Assembly (NCBI RefSeq): GCF_029222905.1
Contig: NZ_JARHUE010000002.1
Location: 62,001 to 126,000, forward strand
Source of the DNA: Neptuniibacter sp. CAU 1671
Lineage (GTDB): Bacteria; Pseudomonadota; Gammaproteobacteria; Pseudomonadales; Balneatricaceae
Reading direction: 5' to 3'
DNA: 64,000 bases
The notes beneath the pieces are model-generated. The model was not told where the DNA came from and made no database searches. It saw only the letters and a list, made by a program, of their open reading frames with translations. Each line of letters starts with the position of its first letter. Position 1 is the first letter of the stretch. Shown here piece by piece: positions 7,925 to 17,712 of this stretch. The position numbers and the translations under genes are program-made.

Positions 7925-9061
7925 ATGTCAAAACGAGATTATTACGACGTTCTGGGTGTGTCCCGGGATGCCTCTGATTCAGAGATTAAAAAAGCCTTCC
8001 GCCGCATGGCGATGAAATATCATCCGGACCGTAATCCGGACGATAAGGAAGCGGAAGAAAACTTCAAAGAGGTGAACGAAGCCTACGAAGTGCTCTCTGA
8101 TGCACAGAAAAAAGCCGCCTATGACCAGTATGGTCATGCAGGTGTTGACCCCAATATGCGGGGCGGCCACGGCGGTGGTTTTGAGGGCAGCTTCTCAGAT
8201 ATTTTCGGCGACGTATTCGGTGATATTTTCGGTGGCGGCGGAGGCGGTGGCCGTCGTCGCAGCTCCGTGCAGCGTGGCGCAGACCTGCGTTACACCATGG
8301 AGCTGTCGCTTGAAGAGGCGGTACGTGGCGTCGAGAAAACCATCAAAGTACCAACGCTGGTGCCATGTGAAACATGCGATGGCAGTGGTGCCAAGCCGGG
8401 TTCGTCCGCCAAGGTCTGCGGTACCTGTGGTGGCCATGGCCAGGTGCGGATGCAGCAGGGCTTTTTCTCTGTGCAGCAGACCTGTCCGGCCTGTCATGGT
8501 GAAGGCCGCGTGATCAGCGATCCTTGCACCGATTGTCATGGCCACGGCCGTAAAGAAAAAACCAAAACCCTGTCGGTCAAGATCCCTGCTGGTGTGGATA
8601 CGGGTGATCGTATTCGTCTGGCCGGTGAAGGTGAAGCCGGTACTCACGGCGGTCCTGCGGGTGATCTTTACGTTCAGGTGCATGTGCGTGCGCATCCGAT
8701 TTTTGAACGTGATGGCCGTAACCTGTATTGCGAAGTGCCGATCAGTTTTATTGATGCTGCTCTGGGTGGCGAGCTGGAAGTCCCGACGCTGGATGGCCGC
8801 GTTAAACTGAAAGTACCGGCAGAAACGCAGACCGGTAAAATGTTCCGTCTGCGTGGCAAGGGCGTAGCCCCGGTACGCGGCGGCGCGACTGGTGACCTGC
8901 TGGTGAAAGTGGTTCTGGAAACGCCTGTGAACCTGAGCAGCCGTCAGAAAGAGCTGCTGAAAGAGTTCCAGCAGGAGATGGATCAGGGCAACCATAAGCA
9001 CAGTCCGAAAAAAGCCGGATTCTTCGATTCGGTGAAAAAGTTCTTTGAAGACATGACCTGA
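7925..9061 (+). CDS. dnaJ: Chaperone DnaJ (Hsp40)
   Basis: A 378-residue type I J-protein that delivers substrates to DnaK and stimulates its ATPase. The J domain (residues 1-70) contains the HPD motif at 33-35. A glycine-rich linker (about 78-115) leads to the zinc domain with four CxxCxGxG-type repeats ([32 protein letters not shown]). The C-terminal substrate domains follow, with [20 protein letters not shown]. It is likely read through from dnaK. Length and domain order are normal. Confidence 0.98.
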   Translation: MSKRDYYDVLGVSRDASDSEIKKAFRRMAMKYHPDRNPDDKEAEENFKEVNEAYEVLSDAQKKAAYDQYGHAGVDPNMRGGHGGGFEGSFSDIFGDVFGDIFGGGGGGGRRRSSVQRGADLRYTMELSLEEAVRGVEKTIKVPTLVPCETCDGSGAKPGSSAKVCGTCGGHGQVRMQQGFFSVQQTCPACHGEGRVISDPCTDCHGHGRKEKTKTLSVKIPAGVDTGDRIRLAGEGEAGTHGGPAGDLYVQVHVRAHPIFERDGRNLYCEVPISFIDAALGGELEVPTLDGRVKLKVPAETQTGKMFRLRGKGVAPVRGGATGDLLVKVVLETPVNLSSRQKELLKEFQQEMDQGNHKHSPKKAGFFDSVKKFFEDMT

Positions 9062-9142
9062 ACACGGGTCTAATCTTAACAGTCAGGGGAATATGACGGC
9101 CGCTGTGGTTGTTTTATTCCCCCGATTGCTGACGAGGTCATC

Positions 9143-9949
9143 ATGTATCCCAACTCCCTGACCCCTGATGAAATCTGGGGGCTGATCATCGAAGAAGCTG
9201 AGCTGGAAGCCCAGCAGGAACCGGTGCTATCAGGCTTTTATCATGCCAATATTCTGGGTCACCAGAGTTTGTGCTCTTCGCTGGCTTACCTGTTGTCACG
9301 CAAGCTGGATGATGACGCTTTGCCTGCAGTCACCCTGCGGTTGGTGATTGAGGAAGTGCTGCGTGACGCGCCGGAAATCCTTCAGGCCACCAGTTGTGAT
9401 CTGGCGGCGGTGCGGTCCCGCGATCCCGCAATCGATAAATACTCCACTGTCTTGCTGTATCTCAAGGGTTTTCATGCCCTGCAGGCCTACAGGGTAGCGC
9501 ATTATATGTGGCATCAGGGACGTAAAAGCATGGCGCTGTATATCCAGAGCCGCGTTAGCAGCGAGTTGCAGGTGGATATTCACCCGGCTGCGCGTATTGG
9601 TCGTGGTGTGATGTTTGACCATGCTACCGGGATCGTGATTGGTGAAACCTCGGTGATTGAAGATGATGTGTCGATTCTGCAATCCGTTACCCTGGGCGGT
9701 ACCGGTAAAGAGTGCGGCGATCGTCACCCGAAAATTCGCGAAGGCGTCATGATTGCTGCCGGTGCCAAAATTTTCGGCAATATCGAAATTGGTGTGGGCG
9801 CCAAAATTGGTGGTGGCAGTGTGGTATTGGATAATGTGCCGCCGCATACCACGGTTGTGGGTGTGCCCGCTAAAGCTGTGGGTCATCCGCAGGGTGATAA
9901 ACCTGCGTTGGATATGAATCAGAATATCCTGCTGGATACCGACGACTAA
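9143..9949 (+). CDS. cysE: Serine O-acetyltransferase CysE
   Basis: A 268-residue enzyme that makes O-acetylserine from serine and acetyl-CoA, the first step of cysteine synthesis. An N-terminal helical domain (residues 1-140) includes AVRSRDPAIDKY, a signature of the CysE type. A left-handed beta-helix follows, with HPAARIGRGVMFDHATGIVIG containing the catalytic His pair region, and SVTLGGTGK. The C-terminal tail ends in LLDTDD rather than the usual Ile; feedback control by cysteine cannot be judged from this. It lies between dnaJ and dapB and is probably a separate or loosely linked unit. Confidence 0.93.
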   Translation: MYPNSLTPDEIWGLIIEEAELEAQQEPVLSGFYHANILGHQSLCSSLAYLLSRKLDDDALPAVTLRLVIEEVLRDAPEILQATSCDLAAVRSRDPAIDKYSTVLLYLKGFHALQAYRVAHYMWHQGRKSMALYIQSRVSSELQVDIHPAARIGRGVMFDHATGIVIGETSVIEDDVSILQSVTLGGTGKECGDRHPKIREGVMIAAGAKIFGNIEIGVGAKIGGGSVVLDNVPPHTTVVGVPAKAVGHPQGDKPALDMNQNILLDTDD

Positions 9950-9971
9950 GCAAACCTGAAAAACGGATTAG

Positions 9972-10781
<810 letters not shown>

Positions 10782-10805
10782 ACCATCTGCCTGTTTGATG
10801 TTCAG

Positions 10806-10837
10806 AAAACCCGCAGCGTTGTCTGCGGGTTTTTTTT
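10806..10837 (+). terminator. Rho-independent terminator after dapB
   Basis: Stem ACCCGCAG / CTGCGGGT with a CGTTGT loop, followed by eight T. It isolates the dapB unit from the downstream hydrogenase operon. Confidence 0.92.
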
Positions 10838-10942
10838 ATGCCTAAAACCGTAAACATTGATCTGTCGCCTATTGCCCGGGTTGGGTCTGTTCTAATCTTA
10901 TAGCGAAACTGTTTTCAAACTGACGATCTGCAGGTTAGGTAT

Positions 10943-12049
10943 ATGGATGTTCGACGCCCGAATTACCTGAAGCGGGAGGATTTTCAGCAGCTGATTGATC
11001 TGCTCTGGGCGGCGGGTTATCAGGTGCTTGGTCCTCAGGTGCATGAGGGGGCGATTCTCTATGCGGAACTCAAACGTATTGAACAGCTGCCCAAAGGTAT
11101 CAGTGACCACCAGATCCCGGGACGGTATTCGCTAGAAACAACGGATTCCCCCCGCTGGTTTGACTGGGCCAATGGGCCTCAGGCGATTAAACCGCTGGTA
11201 TTCCCGTCACGCGAAACCCTCTGGCAGGCGCGGCGTCAGGCCGATGGCACGATCGAATTTATGATACCCGAGCAACAGGTGCCCAAAGTGGCGGTGCTGG
11301 GTGTTAAAGCCTGTGATCTGGCCGCCCTGCGCCTGCAGGACCAGCATTTTATGGAAGGCAGTTATATCGACCCTGGCTATGCTGCCAAACGTATGGGGCT
11401 GTTGCTGGTCGGTATCAATTGCAGCCATGCCAGTGAAGCCTGTTTCTGTCATTCCACCGGCGACGGGCCAGAGATCACCAATGGGGCTGACATAGCTTTG
11501 GCTGAACTGGAAACAGGTTTTGTGATCCGGGCGGATACCCCTGCTGGAGAGGCTCTGCTGCAACAATTACCACTTGAGCGGGTAGCTGCGGAGCAATTGG
11601 CGCAGGTGAAATCCCAGACAGAACAGACAGTGCAGCAACAGGTGCGTCGGTTGCCGGTGATCCAGCCTGATCAGCTCCAGAAGTTACGCGACCACCCCCA
11701 GTGGGACGATGTGGCTGAACGTTGTCTGGCCTGTGGCAACTGCACCATGGTGTGCCCAACCTGTTTCTGTCATCACCAGAGTGATGAGCTGACCCTCACC
11801 GGTGAACTCAGCCGCCATCAGCGAGAGTGGGACAGCTGTTTTGGCGAAAGCCATGGTCATCTGGCGGGGATGCAGGTGAGGCCTGATGTGAAACCCCGCT
11901 ACCAACAATGGATGATCCATAAACTCGATGTCTGGCAGCACCAGTACGGCCGTTCTGGCTGCGTGGGCTGTGGTCGCTGCACCAGCTGGTGTCCGGCGGA
12001 GATCGATTTTGTCGCGGAAGTGCGTGCTCTGACGGGAGAAACCCCATGA
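10943..12049 (+). CDS. [NiFe] (sulf)hydrogenase beta subunit, 4Fe-4S protein
   Basis: A 368-residue iron-sulfur protein of the HydB/HyhB and AsrA type. In group 3b enzymes it passes electrons between the flavin subunit and the hydrogenase module. Two ferredoxin-type clusters are visible near the C-terminus: Cys261, 264, 267, 271 and Cys340, 343, 346, 350. A further Cys-rich segment, NCSHASEACFCH, lies at 159-170, preceded by GVKACDLAAL, typical of AsrA-like proteins. The soluble character suggests a cytoplasmic enzyme. It is the first gene of the operon, 160 bp after dapB; its stop overlaps the next ATG by 4 bp. Anaerobic sulfite reductase subunit A is the main alternative, disfavoured by the hydrogenase genes downstream. 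Confidence 0.88.
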   Translation: MDVRRPNYLKREDFQQLIDLLWAAGYQVLGPQVHEGAILYAELKRIEQLPKGISDHQIPGRYSLETTDSPRWFDWANGPQAIKPLVFPSRETLWQARRQADGTIEFMIPEQQVPKVAVLGVKACDLAALRLQDQHFMEGSYIDPGYAAKRMGLLLVGINCSHASEACFCHSTGDGPEITNGADIALAELETGFVIRADTPAGEALLQQLPLERVAAEQLAQVKSQTEQTVQQQVRRLPVIQPDQLQKLRDHPQWDDVAERCLACGNCTMVCPTCFCHHQSDELTLTGELSRHQREWDSCFGESHGHLAGMQVRPDVKPRYQQWMIHKLDVWQHQYGRSGCVGCGRCTSWCPAEIDFVAEVRALTGETP

Positions 12050-12885
12050 ACATGGCGGAGCTTTACCGGCCCATGCAGGCCGAAGTGCGTGAGGTGATCC
12101 ATGAGTCGCCCACTATCTTCACCCTGCGTCTGGAACTGGTCGATCCGGCAGAACGCCGGTGTTATCAGTTCCGTCCGGGTCAGTTCAATATGCTGTACCT
12201 GTTCGGGGTAGGCGAGGTGCCTATTTCGATTGTGTCTGATCCGGCGGATGAGCAGTTAATCGACCATACCATTCGCATTGTCGGCAGGGTCACTGAAGGG
12301 ATGGCTAAACTGCAGGTGGGTGACCGACTGGGGCTGCGGGGGCCGTTTGGCCGGGGCTGGCCAATGCGTCAGGCCCAGGGCAGTGATCTGGTGGTGGTCA
12401 CCGGGGGGCTGGGCTGTGCACCGGTTGTGGCGGCGATCAACTATGCGCTGAAGCGGCGTGACCGGTTTGGCAAAATCTGTGTGGTGCAGGGTGTCAAACA
12501 CAGCAATGACCTGATCTGGGCTGAGATGTATGCGCGCTGGCGGCAACTGCCGGATGTGCAGGTGTTGCTGGCCGCCGATCAGGCGGGCCAGGGCTGGCCT
12601 TTTCATCAGGGTCGTATCACAGAACTACTGGATCAGATTACTGCAGATCTGCCGAACGCCTTGGCCATGGTCTGTGGGCCGGAAGGATTGATGCATGCGG
12701 CGGCTGAGAAGCTGATCGAACTCGGACAGCCACCGGAACACATCTATCTCAGTCTGGAAAGAAACATGCAATGTGCAGTAGGCCATTGCGGACACTGCCA
12801 GTTCGGTGCTGATTTTATTTGCCATGATGGTCCGGTCTTTACCTACCCTCAGGTGGCAGACCGCCTGTGTACGGAGGGTGTATGA
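12046..12885 (+). CDS. [NiFe] (sulf)hydrogenase gamma subunit, FAD/NAD(P)-binding
   Basis: A 279-residue ferredoxin-reductase-like flavoprotein (HydG/AsrB type), the NAD(P)H site of group 3b hydrogenases. The FAD domain contains FRPGQFNMLYLFGVGEVPIS. The nucleotide domain has VVVTGGLGCAPVVAAI and CGPEGLM. The C-terminus carries a [2Fe-2S]-type cysteine cluster CAVGHCGHCQFG...C, as in dihydroorotate dehydrogenase electron-transfer subunits. ATGA overlaps at both ends (with beta and delta subunits) indicate translational coupling. It is distinguished from AsrB by the operon context rather than by sequence alone. Confidence 0.88.
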   Translation: MNMAELYRPMQAEVREVIHESPTIFTLRLELVDPAERRCYQFRPGQFNMLYLFGVGEVPISIVSDPADEQLIDHTIRIVGRVTEGMAKLQVGDRLGLRGPFGRGWPMRQAQGSDLVVVTGGLGCAPVVAAINYALKRRDRFGKICVVQGVKHSNDLIWAEMYARWRQLPDVQVLLAADQAGQGWPFHQGRITELLDQITADLPNALAMVCGPEGLMHAAAEKLIELGQPPEHIYLSLERNMQCAVGHCGHCQFGADFICHDGPVFTYPQVADRLCTEGV

Positions 12886-13670
12886 AACGACCACGCCTGA
12901 CCCTTGCCGTGCATAAATTCAGCTCCTGCGATGGCTGTCAGCTTGCCATGCTGAATATGGGGCCGGATCTGCTGACACTGGCAGAAGAGGTGGAGATAAA
13001 ACATTTTGCCGAAGCAGGTTTGCTGGATGAAGAAACTAAAGTGGATATCGCGCTGGTTGAGGGCAGCGTGGTTACCGCCCATGATAAACAGCGCATCCTG
13101 CAGGTGCGGGCGCGCAGTCGTTTTCTGATTACCATCGGCGCCTGCGCTACCTCCGGTGGGATTCAGGCGCTGAAAAATCTTTCGGCGGAACGCGATCTCT
13201 GGCCGGGGCAGATCTATCCCAGCCCTGAATTTATTGACTGTCTGGACTGCTCTGATGCGATCAAAACCCATGTAAAAGTGGATTTTGAACTCTGGGGCTG
13301 CCCGATCAACAGTGCTCAGATCTGTGCTGCAATTGGTCAGTTGCTGGAAGGGGTGATGCCACCGGAACTGAATGAAAAGCTCTGTGTTGAGTGTAAGCGC
13401 AGGCAACTGGTCTGTACGCTGGTGACCCGGGGCGAACCCTGTCTGGGACCGGTTACCCGGACCGGCTGTGGTGCTCTCTGCCCGGCGTTTGGACGGGGCT
13501 GTTATGGTTGTTATGGTCCGTCGGAATTGCCCCATGCAAATGCTTTGGCACGGCGTTTTACCGGGCTGGGGCTGGCACCGGAAGCGGTAGGGCGACGGTT
13601 TCATCTGATCCATCCCCAGCAGCCTGAATTTGCGGATATTCCGTTTATCGAGGAGACGGCCAATGACTGA
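12882..13670 (+). CDS. [NiFe] (sulf)hydrogenase delta (small) subunit
   Basis: A 262-residue hydrogenase small subunit of the cytoplasmic, NuoB-like kind. It holds the proximal 4Fe-4S cluster next to the NiFe site. Seen: KFSSCDGCQ at residues 12-20 (first two cluster cysteines), TIGACATSGG, and ELWGCPINS, giving the remaining ligands. The C-terminal third has many more cysteines (CVECKRRQLVC, GEPCLGPVTRTGCGALCPAFGRGCYGC), consistent with the extra clusters of group 3 enzymes. There is no Tat signal peptide, so the enzyme stays in the cytoplasm. It overlaps both neighbours in typical operon fashion. Confidence 0.92.
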   Translation: MKRPRLTLAVHKFSSCDGCQLAMLNMGPDLLTLAEEVEIKHFAEAGLLDEETKVDIALVEGSVVTAHDKQRILQVRARSRFLITIGACATSGGIQALKNLSAERDLWPGQIYPSPEFIDCLDCSDAIKTHVKVDFELWGCPINSAQICAAIGQLLEGVMPPELNEKLCVECKRRQLVCTLVTRGEPCLGPVTRTGCGALCPAFGRGCYGCYGPSELPHANALARRFTGLGLAPEAVGRRFHLIHPQQPEFADIPFIEETAND

Positions 13671-14955
13671 GCGTCGGATCAAGATTGATGTGCCCAGTCT
13701 GGCCCGTGTCGAAGGCGAGGGTGCGCTGCACCTTAATATTGAGGGCGACCGGCTGGCGGGTTTGCGTTTCAAAATTTATGAGCCGCCCCGCTTCTTTGAG
13801 AAATTTCTGGAAGGACGTCATTTCAATGAACTGCCGGACATCGTGGCGCGCATCTGTGGCATCTGTCCGGTGGCCTATCAGGTCAGTGCCGCCAATGCGA
13901 TTGAAAGCCTGTTTCAGGCTCCCCTGACCCCCTGGATCAAACAAATGCGCCGTCTGTTGTACTGCGGCGAATGGCTGCAGAGTCACAGTTTGCATATTCA
14001 TCTGCTGGCGCTGCCGGACTACTTTGGCCATGACAGTGCCATTGGTCTGGCAGGTGATTTCCCCGATGAAGTACGCCGTGGTTTTGCCCTGCAGGATGCC
14101 GGTAATCAGATCATGCGGTTGCTGGGTGGACGTTCGGTACATCCGGTGGGATTAAAAATTGGCGGTTTTTACCATGCCCCCCCGGTGGGTGAAGTACAGA
14201 CTTTGCTGGACCATCTGACCACATTACTGCCTGCGGCTGAGCAGATGTGTCGCTGGTTGGCCACGATTGATCTGCCGGAAGAGGAACAGGTCTTTACCTC
14301 GGTGGCGTTGACCGGCGCTGCTTACCCGATTGAACAGGGTGAGCTGATCAGCAGTCAGGGCTTGCGTCTTTCGCCCGATCAGTATGACCAGCATTTTGCT
14401 GAACATCAGGCACCGCACTCCACGGCGCTCTGGAGTCTGTTAGAGGGCAAGGATTATCTGGTCGGGCCATTGGCCCGGCTCAACCTGAATCATGCGCTGT
14501 TGCCTCCACAAATCCAGTCACTGTTAACTGAGGTGGGCAATCCGTTTCCCAGCCGGAATATGTTCCATAGCATGTTGGCGCGGGGTTTAGAGGTGCTGTT
14601 TGCACTGACCGAGGCGATTTCAATTCTGCAGCAGTATGTGTTGCCGGACTGCCCTGCGGTTGAGGTTGAGCCTGTGGCTGGCATTGCCTGTGGCTGGAGT
14701 GAAGCGCCCAGGGGTCTTCTCTGGCAACGTTATGAACTGGACCAGCACGGGATCATTCAAGCCGCCCGGATTGTACCGCCGACCAGCCAGAATCAGGCAC
14801 GCATTGAGCAGGATCTGCAGCAGTCCCTGAACCGTTTTGGCTTGTCCCAGTCAGATGAGGCATTACGTCTGCACAGCGAAAAAGTGATTCGAAACTATGA
14901 TCCCTGTATCTCCTGTGCCACCCATTTCCTGAAACTGACCACAGAGCGGCGATGA
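13663..14955 (+). CDS. [NiFe] (sulf)hydrogenase alpha (large) subunit
   Basis: A 430-residue catalytic subunit carrying the NiFe(CN)2CO centre. The N-terminal ligand motif RICGIC is at residues 63-68 and the C-terminal DPCISCATH at 413-421, so all four nickel cysteines are present. Nine residues follow His421 (FLKLTTERR); such a tail is removed by a protease after metal insertion. The relatively short length and lack of export signals fit group 3b. The order beta-gamma-delta-alpha is the same as in the Pyrococcus furiosus hydBGDA operon (established knowledge). No hyp genes for cofactor assembly are in the window, so they must lie elsewhere if the enzyme is made. Confidence 0.95.
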   Translation: MTERRIKIDVPSLARVEGEGALHLNIEGDRLAGLRFKIYEPPRFFEKFLEGRHFNELPDIVARICGICPVAYQVSAANAIESLFQAPLTPWIKQMRRLLYCGEWLQSHSLHIHLLALPDYFGHDSAIGLAGDFPDEVRRGFALQDAGNQIMRLLGGRSVHPVGLKIGGFYHAPPVGEVQTLLDHLTTLLPAAEQMCRWLATIDLPEEEQVFTSVALTGAAYPIEQGELISSQGLRLSPDQYDQHFAEHQAPHSTALWSLLEGKDYLVGPLARLNLNHALLPPQIQSLLTEVGNPFPSRNMFHSMLARGLEVLFALTEAISILQQYVLPDCPAVEVEPVAGIACGWSEAPRGLLWQRYELDQHGIIQAARIVPPTSQNQARIEQDLQQSLNRFGLSQSDEALRLHSEKVIRNYDPCISCATHFLKLTTERR

Positions 14956-15419
14956 CAGAACTGGCTGTATTTGGATTAGGTTCTGCTCACGGTGATGACC
15001 GCCTTGGCTGGGAGGTGGTGCAACGTCTTCAGGCGTTGTCGTTGCCCGGTGTTGAACTCAGAGCCATCAGCGTGCCCAGCGCTGGTTTGTTGACTCAGCT
15101 CATGCAATATTCTCACGTGATTCTGGTGGATGCGGTTGATTGTTGCGCTGCAGCAGGAAGCCTGTTTCACTACAAAGAAGCCGACATTGAACAGGTCGAG
15201 TCCCTGCAGGCCCTGTCGAGCCACCATATTGGTCTGCCGGAGCTGCTGCAGCTCGCCAGAGTGCTGGATCTAAAGTTGCCGCCACTGGACGTGTTTGCCG
15301 TGCAGATTGAGGACTGTCAGCCCATGGCGCCGTTATCGGCGGCCGTTGAGGCTGCCATTCCGGAATTGATCTGTCAGATCTGTAACACCATCAGGGAGAG
15401 TAGTGCTGAGCATGTATAA
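14952..15419 (+). CDS. Hydrogenase maturation protease
   Basis: A 155-residue HybD/HyaD-like endopeptidase that removes the C-terminal tail of the large subunit. The N-terminus is AVFGLGSAHGDDRLG (residues 5-19). By alignment to HybD the nickel-sensing residues would be Asp16, Asp60 (in LVDAVD) and His91 (in SSHHIGLPELL). The usual GxGN is GLGS here. It overlaps the alpha-subunit gene by 4 bp, so protease and substrate are made together. Function is firmly implied by both motif and position. Confidence 0.9.
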   Translation: MTELAVFGLGSAHGDDRLGWEVVQRLQALSLPGVELRAISVPSAGLLTQLMQYSHVILVDAVDCCAAAGSLFHYKEADIEQVESLQALSSHHIGLPELLQLARVLDLKLPPLDVFAVQIEDCQPMAPLSAAVEAAIPELICQICNTIRESSAEHV

Positions 15420-15723
15420 GCTGACATTTTTTGTGCCGGATTCACACCTCGAATCGGTGAAAGCAGGGTTGTTCAATCTGGGTGTCGGACGGATCGGTGA
15501 CTATGACAGCTGCTGCTGGCAAGTGCTGGGGGAAGGCCAGTTCCGGCCCCTGGCGGGCAGTGATCCACACATTGGTTCACTGGGTGAACTGGAGCGGTTG
15601 CCTGAATGGAAGGTCGAAATGGTCTGCGAAGACAGCCTGATTCGCGAAGCCGTTGCTGAGTTGAAACGGGTGCATCCCTATGAAGAGGTTGCCTATGATG
15701 TCTGGCAACTGGCCGATCTGTAA
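15412..15723 (+). CDS. YqfO/NIF3-like small protein
   Basis: A 103-residue protein resembling the middle/inserted domain of NIF3/YqfO proteins, a PII-like ferredoxin fold. Seen: YKLTFFVPDSHLESVKAGLF at the N-terminus, GRIGDYDSCCWQ, GSDPHIG and the closing HPYEEVAYDVW. Stand-alone versions are widespread in proteobacteria and lack a known function; older annotations called some RtxA wrongly. The ATG at 15412 overlaps the protease gene by 8 bp; a GTG at 15403 is too close to the GGGAGAG ribosome-binding site. It links the hydrogenase genes to the ATPase genes, 26 bp before atpB. Confidence 0.8.
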   Translation: MYKLTFFVPDSHLESVKAGLFNLGVGRIGDYDSCCWQVLGEGQFRPLAGSDPHIGSLGELERLPEWKVEMVCEDSLIREAVAELKRVHPYEEVAYDVWQLADL

Positions 15724-15749
15724 TTGCAAATCAGTAAAAGGACGTTGAT

Positions 15750-17120
15750 GTGACCCAGTCTCTGGTGCGTTATTCCAGAATTCTTGCGATTGTTGGCGAT
15801 ATCGTGACCGTGCATGTGCCGCTGCCGGAATCGGGCGTTTCGCCCATCAGTTTTGGCGATCTGGCGATGATCGAGAGTCGCGAGGGTGACGAGCTGCCAC
15901 GTATGGCACAGGTGGTCCTGCTGGATCGTGACCGGGTGTCATTGCAGGTGTTTTCCGGCACCAAGGGTTTGTCCACTCATTCGGCGGTGCGTTTTCTTGG
16001 TTACCCGATGCAGGTGACCTTTTCACTGAATATTCTGGGCCGTGCTTTTTCCGGTACTGGACAACCGATTGACCGGGGTCCGGCACTGTCCGATGAGCCT
16101 CGGGTGGAAATTGATGGCCCGACCGTGAATCCGGTCAGAAGGGTGCTGGCTTCCCATATGATCCGCACAGATGTGCCGATGGTGGATGTGTTCAACTGTC
16201 TGGTGGAAAGCCAGAAGATCCCGATCTTTTCTGTGGCCGGTGAGCCTTATAACGAATTGCTGGCCAAGATAGGTACCCACGCCGACGCTGATGTGGTGGT
16301 GTTTGGAGGCATCGGACTGACCTTTGATGATTACCATTTTTTCCGCCAGACCTTTGAGCAGGCGGGGGTACTGGCCCGCACCGTGATGTATGTGCATCAG
16401 GGCTCTGATCCGACGGTGGAAGCCCTGCTGATTCCGGATATGGCGCTGGCGGTGGCGGAGCATTTTGCGGTTGAAGAGGGGCAGCGGGTGCTGGTGCTGC
16501 TGACCGATATGACCGCTTATGCCGATGCGCTTAAAGAGGTCGGTATCGCCATGGAACATGTGCCGTCAAATCGTGGCTACATTGGTGATCTTTATTCCCA
16601 GCTGGCGCGGCGCTACGAAAAAGCCTGCGATTACAAAGGCGCGGGTTCTGTCACCATTCTCTCTGTCACCACCATGCCCGGCGATGATGTGACTCATCCG
16701 GTGCCGGATAACACCGGTTATATCACCGAAGGTCAGTTTTATCTGCATGATGGGGTGATCGACCCGTTCGGCTCACTTTCGCGTCTGAAGCAACATGTGA
16801 TCGGCAAGGTGACCCGGGAAGATCACAGCCAGATTATGAACACCATGGTGCGGTTCTATGCCGAGTCGGTGGATGCCCGCCAGAAACAGGCGATGTCGTT
16901 TGAACTCAGCGAATATGATTTGAGGCTGCTGCAGTTCGGCGATCTGTTCCGGGAGCGGTTTATGGATATCCGGGTCAGCATGCCGCTGGAGCAGGCGCTG
17001 GATCTCTGCTGGCAAACGCTGGCGGAGTGTTTTGCTCCGGCAGAGCTGCTGATGAAACAGAGTCTGGTGGATAAATACTATCCGGCTCGGTCACAGGGTG
17101 TTGAGGCGCACTATGGCTAA
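15750..17120 (+). CDS. atpB: V/A-type ATPase subunit B
   Basis: A 456-residue non-catalytic nucleotide-binding subunit of a V/A-type rotary ATPase. It begins at a GTG preceded by AAGGA. Features of the B family: LGRAFSGTGQPID, PTVNPVRR, VPMVDVFNCLVESQKIPIFS, VLLTDMTAYADALKEV, PSNRGYIGDLYSQLARRYE and ILSVTTMPGDDVTHPVPDNTGYITEGQ (split here for length). It lacks a canonical Walker A GKT, as expected for B. Here B comes first in the ATPase run rather than after A. It overlaps the D gene by 8 bp. Confidence 0.95.
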   Translation: MTQSLVRYSRILAIVGDIVTVHVPLPESGVSPISFGDLAMIESREGDELPRMAQVVLLDRDRVSLQVFSGTKGLSTHSAVRFLGYPMQVTFSLNILGRAFSGTGQPIDRGPALSDEPRVEIDGPTVNPVRRVLASHMIRTDVPMVDVFNCLVESQKIPIFSVAGEPYNELLAKIGTHADADVVVFGGIGLTFDDYHFFRQTFEQAGVLARTVMYVHQGSDPTVEALLIPDMALAVAEHFAVEEGQRVLVLLTDMTAYADALKEVGIAMEHVPSNRGYIGDLYSQLARRYEKACDYKGAGSVTILSVTTMPGDDVTHPVPDNTGYITEGQFYLHDGVIDPFGSLSRLKQHVIGKVTREDHSQIMNTMVRFYAESVDARQKQAMSFELSEYDLRLLQFGDLFRERFMDIRVSMPLEQALDLCWQTLAECFAPAELLMKQSLVDKYYPARSQGVEAHYG

Positions 17121-17712
17121 ACTGGCACTGAACAAAAGTGCCCTCAACCGGGAGGGCAAACGGCTGCAGACGTTTCATCAGTTCCTTCCGGCGCTGGACC
17201 TTAAGCGCAAACAGTTACTGGCGGCCCGGGTTGAAGCGCGGCACAGGCTGGATCAGCATAAAACCGCGTTGCAAGCGCTGCATGCTCGGGTTGGTCAGGA
17301 GCTGGCTATGCTGGCTGAGAGTGATCTGCCACTGGAATCACTGTTAAGCGTTAAAAGCCTCAGCGTAACTGAACGCAATCTGGTGGGGGTCGTGTTACCC
17401 GAGTTACAGCAACTGGAACTGGAAAACGCCGCCTATTCACATCTGTTACTGCCGCATTGGGTCGATCCGCTCCTGAATCTTCAGGCTGAGGCGTTGCGAC
17501 TTGAGGTTGAGATCCAGCTGGGTACGCTCTGTCTGCAACGTCTGGAAGACGCCCTGCAGAAAACCACTCAACGGCTGAACCTGTTCGATAAGGTTCTGAT
17601 TCCCAAAACAGAAAAAAATATCCGCCGCATCCGTATTGCCCTGTCTGATGCTGAACGTGCCGGGGTGGTGCGGGCCAAGATCGCTAAAAACAAACACCGG
17701 AGTCTGGCATGA
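17113..17712 (+). CDS. atpD: V/A-type ATPase subunit D (central rotor)
   Basis: A 199-residue alpha-helical protein, the rotor shaft equivalent of F-type gamma. It opens MAKLALNKSALNREGKRLQ and ends with a long helix containing TEKNIRRIRIALSDAERAGV and a basic tail, both typical of the D family. Much of it is Leu/Gln/Glu-rich coiled coil. The ATG at 17113 overlaps atpB by 8 bp, and its stop overlaps the next ATG by 4 bp. In most V-ATPases D pairs with a small F subunit; no F gene is seen here. Confidence 0.9.
   Translation: MAKLALNKSALNREGKRLQTFHQFLPALDLKRKQLLAARVEARHRLDQHKTALQALHARVGQELAMLAESDLPLESLLSVKSLSVTERNLVGVVLPELQQLELENAAYSHLLLPHWVDPLLNLQAEALRLEVEIQLGTLCLQRLEDALQKTTQRLNLFDKVLIPKTEKNIRRIRIALSDAERAGVVRAKIAKNKHRSLA

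Noticed and set aside
10840-10942. FNR or sigma54 promoter before the hydrogenase operon
   Set aside because: Only one half-site TTGAT was seen near 10858 and no GG-N10-GC element; not enough to claim either.
15412-15723. V-ATPase subunit F
   Set aside because: The size is right, but the sequence has YqfO/NIF3 features (HPYEEVAYDVW) and not the nucleotide-fold opening of F.
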